This document shows positions 1-4,789 of a DNA stretch of 7,417 nt, one piece after another (positions within the stretch are counted from its first letter, which is position 1; every line of letters starts with the position of its first letter). Location of the stretch: positions 1 to 7,417 of the forward strand of contig CAUFAM010000051.1 in NCBI GenBank assembly GCA_959022875.1, in the 5' to 3' direction. Position numbers and translations under genes: made by a program. Below the pieces are notes generated by a model, which searched no databases, was not told the DNA's origin, and worked only from the letters and a program-made list of their open reading frames with translations. Origin of the DNA: an uncultured Oscillospiraceae bacterium (lineage in GTDB: Bacteria > Bacillota > Clostridia > Oscillospirales > Oscillospiraceae).

Positions 1-192
1 CACATTGGTATGGGCCTGGGCAACGGACCCAATACCATGGCCAATGAAAAAGCGGTTATGAAGGAATTTGGCTTTTCCAAGGTGGGCTGGGTTGTGTATC
101 CCCCCTTTGGACTGCTGGTATTGGACATTTTTAACCCCATTTTCTGTTCCATGATCGCAGAGCCCCTTTGCAAATGGTTTGGCCTGCGCTAA
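1..192 (+). CDS. C-terminal end of a GltS-like sodium/glutamate symporter (5' truncated by window)
   Basis: This is the last 63 codons of an open frame that enters from before base 1 and stops at TAA 190-192. The residues HIGMGLGNGPNTMANEKAV followed by a hydrophobic stretch (VGWVVYPPFGLLVLDIFNP) resemble the end of GltS-family transporters. In that family a glycine-rich motif (GLGATPTAxANMxAV) precedes the final membrane helix, which carries a conserved Asp-Asn pair (here LDIFNP). Members of the family import glutamate with sodium across the cytoplasmic membrane. The N-rich variant GLGNGPNTMANE differs from classical GltS, so the substrate may not be glutamate. The internal ATG at base 10 is not the real start, because homology begins upstream of it. 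The gene ends 32 bases before a strong terminator and converges on the PfoR-like gene. Family assignment is fairly likely; the exact substrate is unknown. Confidence 0.68.
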   Translation, partial: HIGMGLGNGPNTMANEKAVMKEFGFSKVGWVVYPPFGLLVLDIFNPIFCSMIAEPLCKWFGLR

Positions 193-224
193 CCAATAAC
201 AGTCGGGTTTCGTACTACTTGATA

Positions 225-274
225 CAGAGACCCCGGATGACGCGTCATCCGGGGTCTCTGTTATTTGTTATTGG
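225..274 (+). terminator. Rho-independent terminator, perfect 36-bp palindrome between convergent genes
   Basis: Bases 225-260 form a perfect inverted repeat with arms CAGAGACCCCGGATGACG and its exact complement. As RNA this folds into a stem of about 16 bp closed by a CGCG tetraloop. On the + strand it is followed by TTATTTGTTATT, a good U-rich tail, so it should terminate the GltS-like gene. On the - strand the flank after the stem is only moderately T-rich. The hairpin lies 8 bases beyond the stop of the convergent PfoR-like gene and may serve both directions. Confidence 0.9.
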
Positions 275-1335
275 GGCAGGAGCAGGTCGCCTTCTTTGAT
301 CCAGCCCAGCTTCCGGCAGATCTCACAGAAGATCCAGGACAGCAGGGCGGGCAGGACAAAGCAAATCAGCAGCATCCCCAGCCAGTCAAACCCCGTAGGG
401 GTGATGGCAACAGCGCCCTTGGCCAGGGCATCCTCACTGGGGGCAAGCCAGCCTGTCCAAACTCCGATGGGGCCGCACAGGCCGCAGGTGCCCATGCCGG
501 AGTTGATGGCGGCCCCGTTCATCTGAAGGCCAAAGACACAGGTGGCGATGGGGCCGGTGATAGCGGAGGCCAGGGTGGCGGGAATCCAGATCCGGGGGTT
601 GCGGACAATGTTGGGCATCTGGAGCATGGAGGTGCCAAGACCCTGGCTCACCAGCCCGCCCCAGCGGTTTTCCCGGAAGGACATCACCGCAAAGCCCACC
701 ATCTGGGCGCAGCACCCGGCCACGGCGGCACCCCCCGCCAGACCGGTGAGCTTCAGCACCGAGCAGATGGCGGCGGAGGAGATGGGCAGGGTGAGGGCAA
801 TTCCTACCAGAACCGAGACGGCGATGCCCATCCAGAAGGGCTGAAGCTTGGTGGCCTGGTCGATCATGTCGCCGAAGGCGGAGGCGCCTGCCCCGATGGG
901 AGGAGCAATGAGCTTGGCCAGGGCCACACCGACGAGGATGGTCACGCCGGGGGTGACCAGAATGTCAATCTTGGTCTCCTTGGACACGGCCTTGCCGCAC
1001 TCGGCGGCAATGATGGCGATGATGAGCACGGCCAGCGGTCCGCCGGCGCCGCCTTCGGCATTGGCGGCCCAGCCTACGGCGGCCAGGGAGAAGAGAACCA
1101 TGGGGTCGGCCTTCAGGGCGTAGCCGATGGCCACGGCCATGGCGGGGCCGGAGACGGACTTGGCGTAATTGCCGATGTCAATGAGGTACTGGATGGCCAG
1201 CTGTTGGCCAAGGGTGCTGATGATGGTGCCGATGAGCAGGGAACAGAACAGACCCTGTGCCATGGCCCCCAGAGCGTCAATGCCGTAGCGCTTGGCGGAA
1301 AATTCGATGTTTTTCCGCGCCAAAAACTCCTTCAT
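268..1335 (-). CDS. PTS_EIIC_2 / PfoR-type integral membrane protein
   Basis: A 355-aa polytopic membrane protein that matches what I know of the PTS_EIIC_2 family (PfoR-like, about 350 aa). Hydrophobic segments fall at roughly residues 22-45, 62-75, 80-92, 100-113, 126-146, 167-190, 197-218, 252-270 and 317-340. The family's glycine-rich motif is seen as GMGTCGLCGPIG (280-291), and the C-terminus GWIKEGDLLLP is also typical. EIIC proteins are the membrane channel of sugar phosphotransferase systems. No EIIA, EIIB or HPr-like domain is fused or adjacent, so the substrate and phosphoryl partner are unknown. The namesake PfoR of Clostridium perfringens is linked to toxin-gene regulation, so a regulatory role is possible. 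I chose the ATG at 1335 because AAAGGTGA sits just upstream of it; the longer TTG start at 1356 lacks a ribosome binding site. The gene has its own promoter at 1399-1426. Confidence 0.83.
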   Translation of the reverse strand: MKEFLARKNIEFSAKRYGIDALGAMAQGLFCSLLIGTIISTLGQQLAIQYLIDIGNYAKSVSGPAMAVAIGYALKADPMVLFSLAAVGWAANAEGGAGGPLAVLIIAIIAAECGKAVSKETKIDILVTPGVTILVGVALAKLIAPPIGAGASAFGDMIDQATKLQPFWMGIAVSVLVGIALTLPISSAAICSVLKLTGLAGGAAVAGCCAQMVGFAVMSFRENRWGGLVSQGLGTSMLQMPNIVRNPRIWIPATLASAITGPIATCVFGLQMNGAAINSGMGTCGLCGPIGVWTGWLAPSEDALAKGAVAITPTGFDWLGMLLICFVLPALLSWIFCEICRKLGWIKEGDLLLPQ

Positions 1336-1367
1336 AGTATCACCTTTCACACACAAACCAAGATAGA

Positions 1368-1386
1368 CTGTACAGGTGTCATGACA
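1368..1386. promoter_or_regulatory. Putative operator: two adjacent palindromes at the start of the PfoR-like leader
   Basis: CTGTACAG (1368-1375) and TGTCATGACA (1377-1386) are both perfect palindromes, separated by one base. They begin about 6 bases downstream of the predicted transcription start, a common place for a repressor site. The 10-bp palindrome contains the TGTC/GACA half-sites seen in several dimeric repressor operators. No regulator gene next to it can be assigned. The function is inferred only from symmetry and position. Confidence 0.35.
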
Positions 1387-1398
1387 GTTGCAAAGCCT

Positions 1399-1426
1399 AT
1401 TATATCCAAACCGCCGGATTTGTCAA
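1399..1426 (-). promoter_or_regulatory. Near-consensus sigma-A promoter of the PfoR-like gene
   Basis: On the - strand, TTGACA (complement of 1421-1426) and TATAAT (complement of 1399-1404) are both perfect consensus boxes, separated by 16 bases. The predicted start of transcription is near 1392, giving a leader of about 57 nt before the ATG at 1335. The -35 box lies only 12 bases after the T-tract of the lysozyme gene terminator, so the PfoR-like gene is expected to be transcribed independently of it. Confidence 0.85.
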
Positions 1427-1437
1427 GGTGGGAATAC

Positions 1438-1471
1438 AAAACCCCGCCTCCTGCAGAAGCCGGAGACGGGG
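1438..1471 (-). terminator. Rho-independent terminator of the SLH lysozyme gene
   Basis: On the - strand a 10-bp stem forms between the complements of 1462-1471 and 1442-1451 (CCCCGTCTCC with GGAGGCGGGG, one G-U pair). The loop is 10 nt, and TTTT follows (complement of 1438-1441). It begins 11 bases after the stop codon of the lysozyme gene, which ends at 1483. Confidence 0.88.
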
Positions 1472-1482
1472 TGAAAGATGGA

Positions 1483-2901
1483 TTACCGGTTCCACTGGGA
1501 AAAGTCGGTCAGGCACAGGTCCAGATCCACATTTCCTTCAATGCCAGGGACGGAGCCGGTGCTGGAGTACTGCCACATGTCATAGTGGTAGCGGAAGCTG
1601 GTGGGCTCCCAGTCCTTAGTGTAGTGAGCCAGCCAGAAGGGGTAGTCCTGCAGATATTCCAGATGGATGCCATCGGCATAGACCTTGGAGGGACTGCCGT
1701 AGGTCATGGGCAGATAGCCGGCGTCCTCGATGATCTTGCAGAAGGCCAAGGCGCACTTGGTCACGGTCTCCCCGTCGGTGTCCTTGGTGCGGGAGTCCTC
1801 GTCGTTGACGCTCTCCCAGTCGAAGACCACCGGGTAGGTGATGTCGTAATCCTTAATCCACTCCAGGAGCAGATAGGCCTCCTCTTGAGCCTCCTCTACC
1901 GTGACGGCCTGGGAGAAGAAGTAGACGCCTACCTCCAGGCCGTTGGCCAGGGCCTGACTGATGTTGTAGTCAAAATAGGCATCCTTGTTGAGGGTGGGGT
2001 TGTAGTAGCCCCGGTAGCCTGCCCGGATCATGGCAAAGTCCACACCGGAAGCGGCCACCTGGGCCCAGTCAATTTGCTTCTGGTGGGAGGAGACGTCCAC
2101 GCCAATGAAGCTGGAGGCATCCCCACGGTAGGTGAGGTAGGTACCGTTGGAGACAAAGGCGCTGCTGTCATAGGTGTTGGGGGGAATGGGGCTGGTCTCC
2201 GGGTCGGGATCGGGCAGGCTGATGAACAGCCGGTCGTAGGTGCGCAGAATGGCGGCGCCCTCTGCCCGGGTGGTGTAGCCGGCGTAGTCAAAGGAGCCGT
2301 CGTCCTTGCCGCTCATCAGGCCCACATACCACACCCACTCCACGGCGTTAATTGCCCAGCGGGAGACCTGCTTCAGGTCGGTGAAGGGGGCGGCCGCCTG
2401 GGAAAGCTTTTTGCCCTGGGCCTGCCAGAAGATGGCGGCAATCTGCTCCCGGGTGATGGGGGTGTCGGGGCCAAAGGTGCCGTCGTCATAGCCGCCGATA
2501 ATCCCCTCCTGGTAAGCCCAGAGGATAGCGTCGGCATAGGGGTGGCTGGGGTCTACGTCAGAGAAGGGATACTGGGCGGGGGTCTCCTCCTCCTCTGCAT
2601 TCTGGGAGCCGCTGTCGTAGTCTTTCCCCTCCAGGGTAACCACAGGCTCGCCGGCCAGGCGGTAGAGGGCCTCGGCCAGCACGCCCCGGGTCATCAGCTC
2701 GGTGGGGGCAAAGGAGGTGGAGGATACGCCGTCCATAATCTCATGGCTCCAGCAGTATTCCACAGCATCTTCATACCAGGCCCCCTGCGCCACGTCCTCA
2801 TAGGGCATGCCGGCGGCCAGGGCCATTGGGGTGGTTAGGATCAGAGCGGCCGACAGTGCGGCGGCTGTCAGGGGGCGCAGCGCCCGGAAGGGTAATTTCA
2901 T
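1483..2901 (-). CDS. Secreted SLH-domain GH25 lysozyme (N-acetylmuramidase)
   Basis: A 472-aa exported protein. Residues 1-30 form a signal peptide with basic residues, a hydrophobic core and an ALA-AG cleavage site. Three S-layer homology domains follow at about 31-82, 110-160 and 171-222. Each ends with the expected TRxx motif (TRGVLAEALYRL, TREQIAAIFW, TRAEGAAILR). A Pro/Asp-rich linker at 229-243 leads to a glycoside hydrolase 25 domain at about 265-472. The GH25 signature is complete: GVDVSSHQ (D269), VVFDWES (D361 and E363, the catalytic DxE), MTYGSPS, DMWQYS and NVDLDL (D459). GH25 enzymes cleave the MurNAc-GlcNAc bond of peptidoglycan, and SLH domains anchor proteins to secondary cell wall polymers, so this is probably a wall-bound autolysin used in growth or separation. 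AAAGGA sits 8-10 bases before the ATG. The gene has its own promoter and terminator. An acidic insert (about 91-109) between SLH1 and SLH2 is a likely spacer. Confidence 0.94.
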   Translation of the reverse strand: MKLPFRALRPLTAAALSAALILTTPMALAAGMPYEDVAQGAWYEDAVEYCWSHEIMDGVSSTSFAPTELMTRGVLAEALYRLAGEPVVTLEGKDYDSGSQNAEEEETPAQYPFSDVDPSHPYADAILWAYQEGIIGGYDDGTFGPDTPITREQIAAIFWQAQGKKLSQAAAPFTDLKQVSRWAINAVEWVWYVGLMSGKDDGSFDYAGYTTRAEGAAILRTYDRLFISLPDPDPETSPIPPNTYDSSAFVSNGTYLTYRGDASSFIGVDVSSHQKQIDWAQVAASGVDFAMIRAGYRGYYNPTLNKDAYFDYNISQALANGLEVGVYFFSQAVTVEEAQEEAYLLLEWIKDYDITYPVVFDWESVNDEDSRTKDTDGETVTKCALAFCKIIEDAGYLPMTYGSPSKVYADGIHLEYLQDYPFWLAHYTKDWEPTSFRYHYDMWQYSSTGSVPGIEGNVDLDLCLTDFSQWNR

Positions 2902-2945
2902 AGCGAGAGTCCTTTCTGTCTCCGGTAGTCAAATGGTGCTGTTTC

Positions 2946-2975
2946 AGTATAGCACGTTATGGAAACCAAACTCAA
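2946..2975 (-). promoter_or_regulatory. Putative promoter of the SLH lysozyme gene
   Basis: On the - strand, TTGAGT (complement of 2970-2975) and TATACT (complement of 2946-2951) are 18 bases apart. The -10 box is strong and the -35 matches at four positions. The predicted start lies near 2939, about 38 bases before the ATG at 2901. The promoter sits directly after the terminator of the WYL gene, which separates the two transcription units. Confidence 0.65.
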
Positions 2976-2996
2976 CCGTTTTTTCCTGGAAACGGC

Positions 2997-3036
2997 AAAA
3001 AAAGACGCCCATTCCGGAAGAACTCCGAAATGGGCG
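2997..3036 (-). terminator. Strong Rho-independent terminator after the WYL regulator gene
   Basis: On the - strand, CGCCCATT pairs with AATGGGCG (3029-3036 with 3006-3013), and the stem continues through 3025-3028 with 3014-3017 for about 12 bp. The loop is 7 nt. The stem is followed by TCTTTTTTT (complement of 2997-3005). It begins 6 bases after the WYL stop codon and is the clear end of the three-gene operon. Confidence 0.92.
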
Positions 3037-3042
3037 GACAGC

Positions 3043-4029
3043 TTAGGAAAGAAGCTCCAGGGCGGCGGAAAGCTTTTGCCGGTAGGCCTGAACGGCCTCC
3101 TTGGGGGCGGTGATGGTGAGACTTCTGTCCAGCCCCATGAGCCAGCCGAAAAACTGGGGGCTTACCACCACGGGCAGGGTGACGGTAAAGTGCTCCTCCC
3201 CGTCGGGCACCAGGATGACGTCCTGGCCGAACCGGTCCCACACAAGGCCCGCTTTGTCCCGGCGGCCCCGGAGGGTGACCTTCCACTCCGGCCCGCTGTA
3301 CATGCCGAAATGCTTCTGCCCATACTGGGCCAGCTGAAAGTCGGGATATTGTTCCTTGCCTTCCCGGCTGAGACAGGTGACGGCAATTTCCGTCATTTTA
3401 TCCACCCGGTAGTGGCGCATGTCCCGGTTGGCGTGGTCGAAAGCCACCAGGTAATAATTTTCGTTGTTCCAGATGAGCCCATAGGGGGAGACTGCATAGC
3501 GCTTTCCCTCCCGGCGGAACACCTTCTGCCGGGCGATGTCATAGTCAAAGTATTTAAAGGTAATGGCCTTTTGGGCGGCGATGGCGGTGTGGAGCTTGTC
3601 TACATTATAATAGATGCTCTCGTTCATCACCTTAATCCGCCCGGAGACGTAGACCTGGCGCTGGAGCTGGCCCGCCTGATGGACGCTGGCCAGAGACTCC
3701 AGCTTGCGGATGAGGGCATCACTCTTTTTCTGGGTGATAAAGCGGGAGGATTGTACCGCGTCCATGAGAAGCTTGAGCTCAGGCAGTTCAAACTCCCGGC
3801 TGCCGATAAACCAGCCCGGCGTCTTCCCCTTCCGGCACTGTACGTCCAGCCCGAACAGCCGCAGGGCTTCCAGATCGTCATAAATGCTCTTGCGTTCGGC
3901 CTTGATGTCCTCCCGGGCCAGGGCTTCAATGAGCTGGGCCACGGTGAGGGGGTGGTCCTCGTCGGTCTGCCGAAGGAGCATACGGGCCAGGTGGAGCAGC
4001 TTGGTCTTTTGATTGGGGCTTTTTGCCAT
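3043..4029 (-). CDS. WYL-domain transcriptional regulator (HTH + WYL + WCX)
   Basis: A 328-aa protein with the standard single-copy WYL regulator layout. An N-terminal winged helix-turn-helix of the HTH_11/DeoR type lies at about 8-65 (LTVAQLIEALAREDIKAERKSIYDDLEAL). It is followed by a linker helix region and a WYL domain at about 140-215, with SPYGLIWNNENYYLVAFD and MRHYRVDKM. A C-terminal WCX domain lies at about 248-325. WYL domains sense ligands, in several studied cases nucleic acids or nucleotides, and the protein acts in the cytoplasm on DNA. The targets of this one are unknown. I chose the ATG at 4029 because AAGGAGG lies 8 bases upstream. The longer TTG start at 4068 would translate that ribosome binding site and adds a lysine/glutamate-rich tail atypical for the family. 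It lies 64 bases after the ArsC-like gene with no terminator between them, so cotranscription is likely. Confidence 0.92.
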   Translation of the reverse strand: MAKSPNQKTKLLHLARMLLRQTDEDHPLTVAQLIEALAREDIKAERKSIYDDLEALRLFGLDVQCRKGKTPGWFIGSREFELPELKLLMDAVQSSRFITQKKSDALIRKLESLASVHQAGQLQRQVYVSGRIKVMNESIYYNVDKLHTAIAAQKAITFKYFDYDIARQKVFRREGKRYAVSPYGLIWNNENYYLVAFDHANRDMRHYRVDKMTEIAVTCLSREGKEQYPDFQLAQYGQKHFGMYSGPEWKVTLRGRRDKAGLVWDRFGQDVILVPDGEEHFTVTLPVVVSPQFFGWLMGLDRSLTITAPKEAVQAYRQKLSAALELLS

Positions 4030-4093
4030 AAAACCTTCCTCCTTTTCCCATTTTCTCCAGGATAACAAAGGAGCAGTCCGATAAACTGTACTT

Positions 4094-4426
4094 TTACTTC
4101 CAGTCCGCCCAGATTTCCGGCCGGTAGCCTACGGTGGCCTGCTTGCCGTTGCGGACGATGGGGGTGCGCAGCAGGGTGGGATCTTCAAAGAGCTTCTCTA
4201 CCTTGGCCCCATCCCCGGCCAGGTAGGAGAGCAGGACGGCATCCGGGTGTCCGGGGTCGATCATGTTGTCTAGGCCCACTGCATTTTTCACGCTGTTGAG
4301 CTCGCCCAGGCTCATGCCGTATTTTTTCACGTCCACAGACTGAAACTTGATCCGGCGCTCCTTGAACCAGCGCTCGGCCTTTTTGGTATCAAAGCATTTG
4401 CTCTTGCCGAAAATCTGAATGTTCAT
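4094..4426 (-). CDS. ArsC/Spx-family thioredoxin-fold protein (arsenate reductase-like)
   Basis: A 110-aa cytoplasmic protein of the ArsC/Spx/YffB superfamily, full length for the group. The N-terminus MNIQIFGKSKCFDTKKAERWF carries one active-site-like cysteine (C11) in a CxxT context. It therefore has neither the CxxC of redox-sensing Spx nor the classic arsenate-binding HNPxCGTSR loop. The family C-terminal motif LLRTPIVRNGKQATVGYRPEIW (85-106) is well kept, including the RTP arginine (R87). Such single-cysteine members are usually annotated as arsenate reductase family proteins, but many have no shown arsenate activity. A glutathione- or thiol-linked reductase or an Spx-like regulator are alternatives. 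The ATG overlaps the stop of the DUF1653 gene by 4 bases (ATGA), with GGAGG 7 bases upstream, so translational coupling is expected. No ars transport or ArsR genes are nearby, which argues against a dedicated arsenic role. Confidence 0.87.
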   Translation of the reverse strand: MNIQIFGKSKCFDTKKAERWFKERRIKFQSVDVKKYGMSLGELNSVKNAVGLDNMIDPGHPDAVLLSYLAGDGAKVEKLFEDPTLLRTPIVRNGKQATVGYRPEIWADWK

Positions 4427-4641
4427 GTCGTCTCCTCCATCCGCACAAACCTTGGGCCGGAATAGCCGTCCCGGTCCACATGCTCATTCCACATGCTCGC
4501 CGGACGCACCCAGAGGCCGCCCTCGCCGTACAATGCCCGGTAGACCACCATGGGCTCCTGGGTTTCCGAGTGAAGCGCAGTAAACAAAACCTCATATTCC
4601 CCGCCCTTGAAGTGGCGGTAGCGTCCGGGACGGATGTCCAT
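4423..4641 (-). CDS. DUF1653 family small protein
   Basis: A 72-aa protein matching the DUF1653 pattern almost end to end. It reads PGRYRHFKGGEYEVLFTALH near the start, followed by SET, VVYRALYGEGGLWVRP in the middle, then MWNEHV and a C-terminal PRF. The family has no established biochemical role. It is a single small, probably all-beta domain of about 60-70 residues found across many bacteria, with no signal peptide or membrane segment here. The ATG at 4641 is preceded by AAGGAGG at 7 bases, an excellent ribosome binding site. It is the first gene of the operon with the ArsC-like and WYL genes, and its stop TGA overlaps the next start. Family identity is confident; function is unknown. Confidence 0.9.
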   Translation of the reverse strand: MDIRPGRYRHFKGGEYEVLFTALHSETQEPMVVYRALYGEGGLWVRPASMWNEHVDRDGYSGPRFVRMEETT

Positions 4642-4691
4642 TGCAATTCCTCCTTGGGCGGCCTTGGGTCGGTTTGCGTTATGTTACAAAA

Positions 4692-4720
4692 AGTATACCA
4701 TAGTTTCTCCACAGGAACAA
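4692..4720 (-). promoter_or_regulatory. Putative promoter of the DUF1653-ArsC-WYL operon
   Basis: On the - strand, TTGTTC (complement of 4715-4720) and TATACT (complement of 4692-4697) are 17 bases apart. The -10 is good; the -35 matches consensus only in TTG. The predicted start near 4685 gives a leader of about 44 nt to the ATG at 4641. The -10 and its downstream flank (GTATACTTTTTGT) recur exactly at 7176-7188. Confidence 0.6.
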
Positions 4721-4789
4721 GCGGCGGGGGAATGAAGGGGAACGTGCGGTGTCATACTACTGGAAAACCAGGAAAGGATGGACGACGGC

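Noticed and set aside
265..2838. An 857-codon + strand open frame antisense to the PfoR-like and lysozyme genes
   Set aside because: It runs across two well-supported - strand genes, their terminator and a promoter. Its protein is glycine/histidine-rich low-complexity sequence with no recognisable domain. It is a shadow produced by high GC content and codon bias.
2959..4065. A 368-codon + strand open frame opposite the WYL gene
   Set aside because: It covers the WYL terminator and coding region in antisense and shows no recognisable domain, whereas the - strand product has HTH, WYL and WCX regions.
4030..4068. N-terminal extension of the WYL regulator from TTG 4068 (LSWRKWEKEEGF)
   Set aside because: The extension translates the AGGAGG ribosome binding site of the ATG at 4029 and has no site of its own. 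The same reasoning rejects TTG 1356 for the PfoR-like gene.
4721..4777. A promoter for the nucleotidyltransferase at CATACT 4753-4758
   Set aside because: The -10 matches only 4 of 6 positions, and the sequence 17 bases upstream (GAATGA) is not a -35 box. No extended -10 TG is present.
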